This document shows positions 1 to 17,000 of a stretch of 64,000 nt of DNA, piece after piece. A program made the translations under genes and the position numbers. Position 1 is the first letter of the stretch. The number at the start of each line of letters is the position of its first letter. The notes under the pieces are model-generated. The model did not search any database. It saw nothing but the letters and a program-made list of their open reading frames with translations, and was not told the DNA's origin. Source of the DNA: Gadus chalcogrammus (taxonomy: Eukaryota; Chordata; Actinopteri; Gadiformes; Gadidae); contig NC_079421.1 in the NCBI RefSeq assembly GCF_026213295.1, positions 17,970,748 through 18,034,747 of the forward strand, given 5' to 3'.

Positions 1-21
1 CTAGAGATGGGGTAGTGTGTA

Positions 22-60
22 GTAGTAAAGGTTCTGGGTTCAAACCCCAATGTCCACACT
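22..60 (+). mobile_element. tRNA-derived SINE fragment (B-box side)
   Basis: GGTTCTGGGTTCAAACCCCA contains a Pol III B-box-like GGTTCAAACCC. Related fragments recur at about 2620, 14610, 15380, 43170 and, inverted, near 3290 and 28850. Confidence 0.5.
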
Positions 61-321
61 CGAACAATCTAACCTAAAGCATCTCGGAGAAAAATGCCTA
101 AAACCTTCTAGCAATTCAAACAATTTCCCCTTTTAAGTCACTTTAGTTAAAAGCATCTGCTCGAGAGGATAACAATTCGTCAAATATTTACAGTACGTTC
201 ACATACAAGCTGGTGGTCGGAGAACAGACTGGGCCTCAGTCAGCCAGTCTGCTACCGATGGTGGCGTGTTGGGTGTTGAGTGTTGTTGTGTGGCGGGGAA
301 TTTATCGTCGTCTCTTCACAG

Positions 322-4592
<4,271 letters not shown>

Positions 4593-5885
4593 GCTTCTAT
4601 TCAGAATCAAGACGTGTAACCCTAAACGTAAGTATCCTAAATGTAGTTCAATTCAATCTTCGCTCTATTATAGATGTTTAAACTAAACATGATGAGTGTT
4701 TTTGGTCCAATCGGTTAATGCTTTCCTTCCCCAGTCCTGGGTGTGCCTATCAGGACGTGATGTGGTGTGACACGATGTCTGTGGTCGTTCATAATGCGTA
4801 CAGCTGTATGCGTCAGACAAGGTTTACTTCATCAACACAGAATATGCAGAAATCACGACAATAACAACAACAACAACAACAACAACAATAGACCAAACCC
4901 GGAGACCTCTTAAAAGAGTCAACTAGTGAACAACAAAGGACACAAACAGGTTAACCCATTCAGTTCCTGAAAAGGAAGGGACAGGAACTGCATTCCAGAA
5001 TATGAGACTTTGAGTTTGTCCATTTGTTAAGCACAGTATTGTAATTACTGGTTTTGCACTTTGTATAATATGAATATTAGTCTGGTTAAGCTGCTTTTGA
5101 TAACACCATGAATGCTCAACAGTTTAAAGGGTTGCTCATCGCTGGGTAAATCTAGACCCCGTTTCTTTGATTGCTCATGCAAGAGTTTAATGGTAGAAAT
5201 GAATGCTACATTTTGGTTTTGTGAAACAGTGCACATTATAGCTTCCAGTGACATTTGGGTTTTATGGGAGTCTCCAGTTGAAGGCCTTTATGTCAGTGTA
5301 GTTTCTTCTGCATTTTTGAGTGATATAAAAAAGAATCTGGGATGGGCTCCCCCCTCTCCCTGACCACATCATCTACATGCAAAGTGTTGTAAAAAATGAA
5401 CCCAGTGCATGCTTGATCTCAGTGAAATCGAAATGCTTTGCCGTATTGAACTGTATGCAGGACAATGTTATTATTTCTCTCTTGCTTGTGATGAGTGTGT
5501 GAAGCTGTTTAGTGAATCTATGAACAAGGGCTCCGTTGTCTGACTGCTTGGGTTTTATGTGACCGTATGAGTGAGGGCGTGTGTCGCCCTGTCACAAACA
5601 CACTGTTAATTTGTATTTCTCTGTATAACGGCAGTTGGCTTCCCTATGCCAGATAGTGCATGTAGGTCTGGCATAGTTTCCACCACACACTGCCAGATAA
5701 TGTTCCCTGGTCTGTTTTCACCCAGAGGCGTCACTTCGACCGGGAATCGCTCATAAGCGGTTCTTATTTGATTGGTTTATTTTTCCACAAATGTATTGAA
5801 AGTGGAAGCAAGAGCCGCAATGAGTATTTTAGGCTTATCGGATTGTGAAAAAAAGGACAATTACTGAATGTATTGCAGAAATAAA
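4593..5885 (+). other. zdhhc2: zdhhc2 3'UTR with candidate poly(A) signal
   Basis: This is non-coding sequence after the zdhhc2 stop. It contains an (ACA)n/(AAC)n tract near 4859-4890. The best AATAAA on the + strand is at 5880-5885, giving a 3'UTR of about 1.3 kb. No competing coding exon is visible. The UTR extent is inferred; only the hexamer is seen. Confidence 0.55.
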
Positions 5886-6250
5886 GAAAGGTTGCTATGG
5901 GTGCTTTGTTAAATTTGTACTTTCTGACCATTCTTTATTTCTCACACAGGTCATTTCAATGAAATAGTTAAACTAGTTTTCCTGTGATAAGTACTTGCTT
6001 GTTTTGAAATGCTGTATGGTGTCTATATTTTTCTATCAAACCGACTTGGGACGACCTCATTTTTAGGTTCATGAACACTCAGTTGTGCTGGCTTACAAAG
6101 TGAAAATAAAATGAGGTCATATTCTCCATCTCTCACAGAATGGCTTTTTATATGTATCTGATATACAGTATGATGCTGTGAATAGAGCAAAACACAACAC
6201 AAGGACTCCAAAACAATCCAGAATGTTTAGTGTTATAAAAATTCCATGCC
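5886..6250. other. Short convergent intergenic gap between zdhhc2 and cnot7
   Basis: About 365 bp of AT-rich sequence separates the candidate zdhhc2 poly(A) signal (5880) from the candidate cnot7 signal on the opposite strand (6251). No coding exon, RNA gene or clear repeat is visible. Confidence 0.5.
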
Positions 6251-7758
6251 TTTATTTACAAAACCATATTTATTTAAGTATTGCATATTTAAAAAAGAAA
6301 GAAATCTTTTACATATTGTAAAAGATGTGATGAGGAAAAAAATATATATCAATTGAATACATTTCCATATCCTAACACTGATGGTCAACAGGTTGTGATA
6401 CACACACACTTCAATCAATGTCCATGGAAGCTCTAAGTAGTCTCAACAACAACATTTATTCAAACGTCTTGGTTCATGCAGCAGGTTCCAAGCAGCATGG
6501 GTCGACTGTGAAGCAGTACATAAACTAACAGCACAAAATAACGTTTCATTCAATGAACAGAGCTACAATGTTGAATGTGTTCCACTGAAAGTCCAAGGTG
6601 CTTTTAGAGGCAGATTAAAAGGTAATGTTCCTTTTCCATCTCTCTCTCTCTGATGAGTAAAAGTAACTTTCTCTTATTACTATACTAAAATTCTACAAAA
6701 CCTTCATTTCAATTAAAAATGAAAATGGGTCGAATTCCTCTAAATGTTGATGCACAAGGACACCTTGTGGAAAAAGGGTTTCTTTTTACCACTAGCTGTG
6801 TTTAACGATAAAGTGTTCAAGTCTCTCCTATGGTCATGTCTATTCATGTCGGTTGAAACAAACGATCATCAACCAGAAAAAGTGCTAATGAAAACCAATC
6901 AACACACAATAGAAAAAAAGAACAGTCCATGTCTGTTGATCTCTTAGGATTTGAGTTCAGAGCCTGGTTATTGCGATCCCACACAGAAAATGTATTGTGG
7001 GCTATCACAATACTTGCAAATATCACCAAGTCTTACGCACATGTGAACACACTGTGAATTAAGTACCCAATATCGCTTTGCTATACTAGAGGGTTATAAC
7101 TTGAGACTTTTAACGTCTGATAAATGGACAACTACTTTACGCGTTCACTCAACAACTGTCGTTACCAATGGGTCAGTTAATCAATGCAAGCGGATCAGGA
7201 CCTGATGGAATAAATTAAAGCTAAACATGAGCATAGAGCCAATGTTAAGGCTGAGCTTTGTGGTGGGAAGACAAAATAAAGAAAACAAGATAGCTTCAAG
7301 ATTAAGATAATAAGTCACGTGTAAAATGGGGGCAAAAAGGCAACAAAGACGACACCAGAAACTATTTCAGCTTTCCATATAAAATCAGGATCTGGTTAGT
7401 ATTTTTTAAAGTGCAAAATGTCTACAGAACATTTTAGGAGAACTAAAATCCTGCTTGTTTGTCGTACCACTCGTACCCACCCACAGAGTTAAACATTACA
7501 TCTAACTAGACCGACCGGCTGCCAGCCCTCCCGGCACGCCGCTCTCGATTTTCCTTTCCTCATTGTCTGCCATTTTTGTAGTTCCTCTACAATGAGCCGA
7601 GCATAGGAGGCGACAGCGGTTCTAGAATAAGTCTGCTTTTCAGCTTCCAGAATGATCCGCTAGCGATGGTATTCCGCTCTGATTGGAGGGGGGGCGATCC
7701 GTTGTCGAGGGAGAGGAGGGGGGTGGGGGGAGAGAGGGGGAGAGGTTCCGACGTGATG
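6251..7758 (-). other. cnot7: cnot7 3'UTR (putative)
   Basis: Sequence downstream of the cnot7 stop on the minus strand. AATAAA on the minus strand is at 6251-6256, giving a 3'UTR of about 1.5 kb. G-rich and C-rich runs at 7686-7740 lie just after the stop. No other coding signal is visible. The UTR boundary is inferred from the hexamer alone. Confidence 0.5.
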
Positions 7759-10700
7759 TCATGACTGCTGTTTGTTGGCCTCTTCTTCGTAAGCATTGCC
7801 TGTTCCGTTCTGAACGTAAGCAGAGCCAGTGCCCAGGCCGTACAGGTGACCACAGTATTTAGCGTCGTCGATATGATCCTCAAAGAACATCTAGGAAAAA
7901 GTCAAAGGTGAGGCCACAGGGGTGGGATTTCCCCCCCCCAACTCAGCCCCCCTTGAAATGTGGACAGTGGTGGGAGAGGCAAATTATCGTCATCATAATC
8001 CTCAAAATCATCAGTCTGAAACACAGTTTAGTCTGATTAATATTCACATTTAAGATTTAAGATTCATAAAGGACAAAGTGTTCGGTCAAATATTTGTGAT
8101 ACGTTTTTTTATGGATTAATAATCTATGTGGATTAAAATATACATTTGTGTTTTAAAGATGAAGGCAAAAAAGTATACATTCAATAAAGGGTTCAAAATG
8201 AACCCTTTGTTAAAAATGATATTATATGACTCAGTATTTGTCATGTAGCTCTTTCTGGGCAGCCAACACCTCCTTACACCCACACCCACTAAAACTCCCT
8301 CATTTGCTTTCCTTGCGAGCATTGGTGGCTTCCACTTGACCCGAAACCGACCCGTTTTGAGGGCCAGACGTGGCACCGAACTACCTGTCTGTCCACCATA
8401 TTCGATCTCAGCATAAAACAAATACACTTTTCAGCCAAGGCTAGTACAAGGAGCTGGACTGCGGTTTAAACGCGGTCGATTCAGAAAACGTTGCATGCGT
8501 TTCCAAGAGGACGGATACAAAGCCGCCTCCGCCCTACCTCTCTCATCTTGAAGAAGGCCATGCCCGTGAGCAGGGAGTCGGAGCCCGCCTGGTGCTGGGG
8601 GCCGATCCGCTCCAGCTCCAGCTGCTCCGCCACCTCCTGCAGGCCTCCCTGCCAAACCACACCCAGCGGTCACCTGCTGCTGCACACCTGCCGGTACCAC
8701 CTGCTCACTGTCTGTTTACCGCCTGGGTTCATCATGTTACTGTCTGGTAACCTCCTGGGTTCATCATGTTACTGTCTGTTTACCGCCTTGGTTCATCATG
8801 TTACTGACTGGTTACCTCCTGGGTTCATCATGTTACTGTCTGTTTACCGCCTTGGTTCATCATGTTACTGACTGGTTACCTCCTGGGTTCATCATGTTAC
8901 TGTCTGGTTACCTCCTGGGTTCATCATGTTACTGTCTGTTTACCGCCTTGGTTCATCATGTTACTGACTGGTTACCTCCTGGGTTCATCATGTTACTGTC
9001 TGGTTACCTCCTGGGTTCATCATGTTACTGTCCGTTTACCGCCTTGGTTCATCATGTTACTGTCTGGTAACCTCCTGGGTTCATCATGTTACCACATGCT
9101 TACTATCTGGTTACCACCTGCTCACTGTCTGTTTACCGCCTTGGTTCATCATGTTACTATCTGGTTACCACCGGCTTACTGTCTGGTGACTTCCTGGTTT
9201 TCATCATGTTACCGCCTAGTTACCACCTGGTTAATCTATGGCTAGCTCCTGGGTAACTATAATGGCAACTTTTTAGTTACTATTTGGTACATTCTGGTTA
9301 CTATCTTGGTTACCATTCGCTATGTATCTGGTTACCTTCAAGTAACCACCTGGTTACCACATGGTAACTCTCTGGTTACGGTCTGGCAACTGCCTGTCTA
9401 CCATCCGTCTTTCTGAGAATGATTGCCTGATTTCCAGTAGCCAATCAATATTTACCACACTTCAGATGAGATAACAGGTCATTAATCCCAATAAGCAAAT
9501 TAGGAGGACTACAGCCAATCACATTAGGTCTACATTTAACCACATGACACAAAATGTATCACGTGTCTCCTTCTGAACAGCCAACAATTGGTGATACCCA
9601 CGCTGCACTGAGTACCTTCTGGCTACCTCCTGGTTAACCTCTGCTCTGGTTACAGAACCGAGGCCTACACTCAACGCTAACTCCATGCTCAATGTGTCAC
9701 GACGACGTGAAGTGAATTCACCTAGCGCTAGACTGAAAGCTCTGCTCACTCAGAATGTTTGGAGGGATGCATTACCTTAAGGTTTTTGCAACTCTTCATG
9801 AGGTACTTCACGTCGTAAATGACAGGGAAGTATAAGCGAAGGATCTCAAAGAAATCCACCTCCTCTTCAGGCAGTTTAGCATTAGAGAGCAACTTGATCA
9901 GGTATCCAAAGTCATAGCCACTGAAACACACACACATACACACACGGTGGCTTTTAAAAAGAACAAGGTCATCATAAGTAGTCCGTTTCTCGTATAGCCA
10001 ACAATCACCATTTGATGATCAATATGCTAACAGTAGTTGCTAAACAACGTAGCTTCCGTACACTCAAATGTGCCTTGGGACACTTATAGAGCATCACACA
10101 AAATGATGGACTGTGCTGACCAATGAGAGAGGGCAGCCGTGTGCATAATAACTGGATACCCCTACGCATGTACCTCCATTATATCCTGCTTTAAACTCTA
10201 TTGATGCATCAACTGGCCACTGGACTTAATGGTCAACACTTAACCTTTAAAAACAAGAAAGGAAAACAACCAACAACCAACACATTTATCCACACAACTG
10301 AAATCTGACCGGTAGTAGATATCCCACAACGCAGACACAAAATGGGATCATCACCAAATAGCGAAATGCAAGGGGTCTTTGGGAGGAAGCCTACCTGTGG
10401 AAGGACAGCCATTTGACCCCCTCACAGAGCACCACCCCCGAGGTCATCAGCAACTCGGCGAAGTAAAGCGTGTCGATGCCCTCGTCCTCGTGCTTCTTGA
10501 ACTGAATGCCCGACGTGGTCAGGAGCTCGATGGAGTCCTGGGCATACATGTCCTCTCTGGGGACAGAACACAGAAGAAAATGGTGCATTCTGGGAAAGGG
10601 AGTCATCATGATGGCTGTATGTAACCTCAACCTGTGCAGAACATTTGAGAACTAGTACGAGTTCAGATAATAACGCTTTTAGAATGAATATGAATGACGC

Positions 10701-11797
10701 AAAATACTGTTTTCTATCAATACTATGATAGTCTATAAAAAGTCTTTATAAATGTAACTAGTTTGATATTCTGAAGTGTTTTTTTTCCATATTTGAGCAG
10801 AACCTTTAGGCACCATTTTCAAATATAGTCTGGCAATATCTATTTCTATAATCCTATGGTTGTTAAATTACTTTTCTGAATTTAGGCCCAGAAAGGCCAC
10901 CAAACAGAGAGCTTCAATGACATGAGTGCATTATTTAAATTAACCAATACGCACATCAGATACCATCTAGTGCATTCATGGCAAGCAGATGAACGTTCGC
11001 TTACCATATTCCATCTTTCTACAAAATGAATTCAGGAACTTCCATAATAGACTTACACCAAGAGAATGAAAAAAGAATAAGCGGCTTAACAGAAAAACGA
11101 ACAAACAAGAGAGGGATAAAAATGAGGTCCTACGTAAGGTTGAACCTAAAGTTGAACTGCCACGTGGACGTTCCAGGTGGATATTCCCCTTCCTCATTCA
11201 TAAAGGTGAGACCCAGCTGGATGATCTTTAGAAGGTCAACGTTGCAGCGCAGCAACTGGTATTGGTAGTCAGCGTTGCTGCGGAACTCCCCGATCGGCCT
11301 GGCAACTACACCCGGGAACTCTGTGTCCTAGTAACACAAAATATTACAATGCATGATATGTGACAACCCGTACAACCTGATCTCTGGGATTATTCATTGA
11401 AAAGGATAACAAGATAAGAGATAATTACTTTTTTTATCCTAGACTTTACCGGACAGCATTAAGAATTAAAGAGATAGAAAAGTAAACAAATAATCTATCC
11501 ATGTGCACAATATGAGTAACAGAAATGTTGACGCACAATGTACATTTGAACATCATTGACAGTTGATGAAAAACATTATTAATCATGTATGCTATTGTAA
11601 TATTTTACATTATTACCGGTGTGTCTTAAGTGGTTCTTAACAAACGTTCTACATGCTGTGAGAAGAGAGGCATGCCTCACCATTGCAATGTAGTTGTACT
11701 TTCGAATAACATGTCGGATCCTCTTCAGCTCCTCATCCAGGTTGTTGGCCCAAACCTCACATATTCTTTGGCTGTGATCCACAGTAGCAGCGGGCAT
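7759..11797 (-). CDS. cnot7: cnot7, CCR4-NOT deadenylase subunit 7 (CAF1), complete
   Basis: Catalytic DEDD-family 3'-5' poly(A) exonuclease of the CCR4-NOT complex, which shortens mRNA tails in the cytoplasm. Minus-strand coding exons: 11797-11681 (ATG), 11327-11134, 10556-10395, 9920-9776, 8648-8538 and 7890-7759 (stop TGA). They total 861 nt and 286 aa, against 285 aa in human as I recall. All junctions are GT-AG and phases close. The N-terminus begins [16 protein letters not shown]. Catalytic acidic residues fall at the expected family positions: D40 and E42 (DTEFPG at the exon 2 start), D161 (SGYDFGYL) and D230 (QAGSDSLL). The C-terminus ([10 protein letters not shown]) matches CNOT7 rather than CNOT8. 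The intron between exons 4 and 5 carries a 32-bp minisatellite, and the exon 4 acceptor follows a GT-rich tract. Confidence 0.97.
8692..9245. repeat. 32-bp minisatellite in a cnot7 intron
   Basis: About 15-17 tandem copies of a 32-bp unit. It is built from GTTCATCATGTTACTG joined to alternating GTCTGGTTACCTCCTGG and GTCTGTTTACCGCCTTGG halves, so a 64-bp higher-order period is visible. Copies decay after about 9100, and GGTTACC-like remnants continue to about 9400. Long open frames across it are a consequence of the 32-bp period and absence of stops, not a gene. Confidence 0.9.
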
Positions 11798-12459
11798 AGT
11801 GCCGCTTCTACATACAAAGCATTAAGCACAAAGGGACAACTTGGAGCTCAAGTTTTGACCCTGAGAAAATACTGACAGTTGATATTGCCACTCAAAAAGG
11901 ACGGTAGGCCTACATGTCACTGCAGTGTCAATTGCAGCAAATGTAACCCACCCCCCCCTCTCAGCATCAGTTCACAGGGTTTAAGTGCCCCCTCTAAACG
12001 ACGAGCTCACTTAACTTTAAAACGTCTTCCTTCCAGTGGGGCAACCTGTATCCGACGACCATATTATATCAAATAGGAGTTGTTCAAGCAGTCGTCGGCC
12101 TATGATATCAAAGGATCGTTTCAGGGTATTGTCAGAGCCTGTCAGACACCCAGTGGGCTTCCAAGACGTTAGCTCTTCACCATACCATTGACAATGTGCA
12201 GCTAGGTGGTAGGTAGCAATTAGCTTGCTCAAGAAACATTTGGATGTGAATTGGCAAATGCTCTCAGTAGGATCGGTCATTCAGACGTGTGTCATTGCTT
12301 AAGCGGTTGTCTAGCTCGGCAACGATCGTATGAATGTGCAAAACATGCAAATAGCTAGTGGCAGCTGCAGCAGCAGCAGCACACCGGGAGCACAAAGTCG
12401 GTGCCACTTCCTCGCCTCAATGTGGCATTAAAAAGCTTACTAAGGCTACGTGAACTTAC

Positions 12460-12500
12460 CGTTCCCCAGACTGGGCGGGTATGTTTATTCTTATACTATT
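12460..12500 (-). other. cnot7: Putative cnot7 non-coding 5' exon (end defined by splice donor)
   Basis: On the minus strand the sequence CTGGGGAACG is followed by GTAAGT at 12459-12454, a consensus donor. It lies 660 bp upstream of the first coding exon (ATG 11797). The transcription start is not determined, so the outer limit is approximate. Confidence 0.5.
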
Positions 12501-14011
12501 AAAAACCTTCAAATGTTACCTACTTTGTTTTATCAGGGGCGTTTACTAACTTTTTTAAATAGTTACATTCAGTGTTGTATCGATATCAGCCTAGAGCTGC
12601 CATCATAGTCAGAACCTAGTACGTGACAACGTCATGACGTAGGCGTCCTAAGTCATCTATGTGTGCGTAAGAATATTTCCGCCCACTTATTATTTACATT
12701 AAGACGTACAGCATGCACATCAGATTATCTTTGTATTTGTGTTCGTATCTCAGATTATGACTATATATTTGGTTCAATCAACCCAAAAAATAAATAAACA
12801 CAATGATAAGCCAGGTAGTTTAAAATGCTTTGAAAGCACTGTACATGACAAGTTATGCAATTACACGGTTTGAATATCTTCAAATACATTTAATCAGGAA
12901 TAGGACAATGACAACTTTAAGGAAATAAAATAAGAGTCAATGCTGCAGCTTACAGACATGGGAGCGCTTTAATATAATTTTTAAAACTTCCAAAACATTT
13001 AGACAAACCTTTGGTTTTGCCAGAAGCGACGAATAGGATTCCAAGATGACAATAACAATGTGAATAAAAAAAATCAAAACATACAAACACATGTTAAGTG
13101 TTCATCAGCAGTTTAGTGACCAAATGGACCTCTTTCTTCCTCCAACCTTCTTTAGGTGGTTCAGTAGCAGGTCAATAAGTGTGATCACCTCGGATCTATT
13201 TGTAGGCCTACTTTGCCTCGTCATCCGGCTTTAAGAAGCCCTAGTTATTAACATGAGCACACATTCCAACACAAGACCCACACACTCAAACCCATTTGGA
13301 TGAATGTTAAATATTCAGAGCTCTGATGATGAAATGTCAGGGGATTTAAATAATCTTGAGTAAATTGGACCAAAACCCTTTTGTGAATTTAGAAATGCAA
13401 CCGCACTTGTAATAATACAGATACCAGATTATATAATTACATTATACAATATTGATTACACAGTGGTGAACTGATTTGTACAGTGCATTTAACATTCAAA
13501 TAGCTAGGTTCAGTAAGTATTCAGGTACGTTGATTTCCCTTTTTATGTTACTGTACAACATATAGCTTCAGTCTTAATACATACTCTTCAGAAATATTTG
13601 TTCAGCAGGTAGGACCTATTAATTGCCATTGAGCGTACTTAAGGTAAAGTGCTGAGCTTGAAATATCTGCCCCAAACCTTTGATCATTGCTCCCAATTGC
13701 ATTAAGTTCTCCCTTTTATTATTAGGCCATAACAAAGAACAATTATGGTACTTTGATCAAGCCCTGATTAAATAAATGCAATTTTAACATCAGTAAATGG
13801 TATAAACCAACATTGGACACCAAAAGCAACCCTGCACGGGGCCGTTCAACACAAAACACACATTTAAATGCCAATATAGGCTAATCATTAACAAAATAAA
13901 CCTTCAGCATCAAAAATCCTCACTATACTTTGTTCGAGGGGCCCCTAGGCAGCTGCTAGCTTGCACACCCATTCAACCACTCTCGCCCCACTCTTTAAAA
14001 CAACTTTTTCT
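12501..14011. other. cnot7-mtmr7 intergenic region, no coding exon seen
   Basis: About 1.5 kb of AT-rich sequence covering the cnot7 promoter side and the probable mtmr7 3'UTR. In human, VPS37A lies here. I searched both strands by eye for VPS37A-like exons and saw none. A minus-strand AATAAA (TTTATT on +) lies at about 13715 and could serve mtmr7. Confidence 0.45.
12629..12640. promoter_or_regulatory. CRE/ATF-like 12-bp palindrome upstream of cnot7
   Basis: ACGTCATGACGT is a perfect palindrome containing TGACG half-sites in both orientations. It sits about 170 bp upstream of the putative cnot7 5' exon donor. A role as a CREB/ATF site is inferred. Confidence 0.35.
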
Positions 14012-17000
14012 TCAGGCAGCAGAGTATGCAGCATCGTCCGGGTCGGGCTCTCCGGGGCCTTCCTCGCTGAGCTGAGAGTTAAAGCTTACGTCGGCGATGC
14101 CAGACTCCTGCTCGCTGCCGACGGAGAGGTCCGCCTCAGAGGTCTGGTTCTGGGGAGGCGTGAAGGCCAGGCCGTCCACCGGGGACCTCTGCTGACAGGG
14201 GCTGCTGGCGATGAAGCCCCCGCTGTAGTCCTGAGGCGTCCCGGCCTGGGGCACGAAGCCCCCGGGGGCCAGGCCCCACGACAAGGGGGGCCCCTCCTCT
14301 GCCTCACCGGTCCATTCCGGTTTGTTTTCCAGCTTTTCAATTTGCTGTTGAAAATGGGAAACAAATGAATAATAAAAAATAAATTAAAATCCGCCTCAGA
14401 TAAATATTAAACCACTATATACCGCTTGCGAGAAAGGTATAGTGATGGGGCAGGATTGTCTCGTGGGTTACAGAACTATACATTTACATTTAGGGCATTT
14501 AGCAGACGCTTTTATATATACAGCATCATAACCGATGGCAGCAGAGGAATATTAGTTACCATGGTTTGATCACCCTGACGGGTATTGTTCACCTGCAAGT
14601 TATTGGGGCTTCCTGCCTTAAAGGTTCTGGTTTCAAATCCCAATGTCTGCAGTGAAGTCTGTAGGATACTCTGAGCAACCCCTACAACGGCTTTAAAACA
14701 CTGACTGAAAGTTGCTTAGGATCCACTCTGGCGCTGGCCTCTCACCTCTTTGTGTGATGCCAGCTGTTCCTCCAGCTGCACGGTCTCCTCTCGGACAGCC
14801 ATCAGGTAGTCCTCCACCGACTGGCGTGGGTGCATCCCTCGGTCGAAGCGGTTATACAAACCGCTCCAGAACCTGCAGACATGGATGATTTAAAGCCAAC
14901 CTCTCCAATGAATTTTGTCTCCACCCTGATATTAGTATCTCACACTTCTTCAGGGAATAGGTTTTTTAGATTATACGGTTACATTGTCTCGGAGGTAACC
15001 GTTCTAGATCGGTTATCAAAAACACACAGGGCATCATTTTAAACAATTTGAATGAAAAAAGGCATTATTGCTTGCTCTTGTTGTGTCTTACTTGAAACAG
15101 TAGGGGGCGGTAGAGGGACGGAGAACTCCTTGGCTCTGGCAGTTGTCGGTTCTGTACAGTGGGTTGATGTAGTCACCCTTAGTGTCCCACAGGTGCTTCC
15201 AGAGGGAGTGGGTTTTATCTCGTAGTCTATCAAGAGAGCAGAATCAGGTCAGACAAGAAGAAACAAGAGCCATGAAAGAGAGGGAACAACCCAATAAACA
15301 GGAAAAGGTAATCAGCCAAAACCCTCCATGACGATTTTAATAACAGGGCAGAATAGTCTAGACGAGAGGGTATTGTTTGACGGTGGGGACCAAACCCCAA
15401 TGTCCGTAGTCATCCAGTAGGTCATCCCTGATCCCTGTAGAGTTTGGCTACACGCATTAATTACATTTATCAGAAAGAAGGCGTTTGTTTGCTCAATGAC
15501 TAAACTGTCTCTTCTGTTTGAGCCCCCTCTGAGTATTTCACACTTCTCATGTGCGACATCAAATGACTTCTACTGTGGGTCTGGACCCAGCCCGAGAACA
15601 AGGCCGGACCCCATACGACACGGTTGCCGTGGTGACGCAGGCTCACCCCAGCTGTTGCCTCTCTCGCTGGTTGTTCCCGACGAAGTTGCCATACTGGCAG
15701 GCGTACATGTGGTGGTGGACGGCGATGAGGAACCGCTCGTTGAACTCGAAGGCGCAGGGGAACTGCTCCGTCAGCTGCCACACACACTCCAGGAACTGGT
15801 CCATGACCGGGGACACCTCCTTGGAGTCCCCGTCCAGGTGGTTACACCTGGAGAGAGAAGGAGTCCGAGTCAGGGAGAAACAGAGGCGGACAGAGGGACA
15901 GACAGGGAGACAGTGTTAGAAAGAGGCACTTTGTCTTTAAAAAAAAAAAATATATATATGTTTTTAAAAAGAACATCAAACCTGTGTGAGAACTTGTGTC
16001 CGAATGAGACCCATTCCCTCTCGATGAGAACCTAAGTACAAAAATACAATTTTGTGTGAGATACAGAATCATTCCCTCTCAATGAGAACCGGATTTCAGG
16101 AATACAATGCTATGGGAGACCCATTCCCTCCGGATGAGAACCTGAGTGCAGGAATACAACGCTATGTGAGACTCATTCCCACTCGATGACTACCTAAGAA
16201 CAGGAAAACAATGTTCGATTTTCACAAAGCACAAGAAATGTATTTTGTGTGTCGTTACTTTTTTTAATCTAAAGAGAATGAGAGAGAGAGAGAAAGTGGG
16301 AGAACAGGGGTTATGGAGGAACGCATGAACCCCTTACCCTCTGCGTGAGGGGCCCAAGCCCCTGAGGAGAGGATTTCCATCGAATTTAGTCTGCCTGAGC
16401 TGCCTGTGGAACAAACCCCTGGTTACAGAGATCATAGTCCTAGTCAGAAAGGAGGCGGCCAGACCAAGAAACGCAGACCCGCTGACCCCCTTCTGAAGGC
16501 GGGGGGGGAAGCCAAGTCTGCCATGTGCAATCTGATTAGTAGTGAAGAGACGTCAACACAGAAATGAGGGTGCGACAAATGTTCTAATGGAAACCGGGGT
16601 TGAAAATGTACTGCGTTGGGGGCAGCAACTTTCGGGGACTTCCACACCTCCAAAGACGCTCTGGTCAGGGCTCAATAAGAGGAGAACATGTTCACAGTTA
16701 TTGCATACGTTTTTAATTTTATCATTTGGCCATTTTACAGATGGATTATTTTCAAAGCCAATTACAGTGGATCCAGACAGGTAATTAATGAGCAGGAAGG
16801 GTTAGAGGCATCTGGCTGCTTATCTGACAGCCTGCAGTCGGTAGTTAGTACGATTAGTCATCTTGAAGGGGATTTCGACGTCCATGTGTGTGTGAGTAGT
16901 GAGTGTAGTTGTGTGACACTATAAACACAGCACAGAACTCTACCTGCCTCATGATCCTCACGTCTGCCCCCCCCCCCGAAGTTTCTCCCCAGGAGTGATT

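Noticed and set aside
22..60. tRNA gene suggested by B-box-like GGTTCAAACCC (and similar sites at 2620, 14610, 15380, 43170)
   Set aside because: No cloverleaf or A box at the right spacing; these are dispersed tRNA-derived SINE pieces.
8491..9245. Overlapping frames of about 90-127 aa with repeated SSCYC/VHHVT-like peptides
   Set aside because: Produced by the 32-bp minisatellite lying in a cnot7 intron; it repeats without stops in several frames.
16330..16410. Possible extra mtmr7 exon (minus strand, with CAG before and GTAAGG after)
   Set aside because: The known exons 17391-17266 and 16031-15982 already join in phase at the conserved Met-Val junction; an insert here would interrupt the phosphatase domain. 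It could at most be a rare alternative exon.
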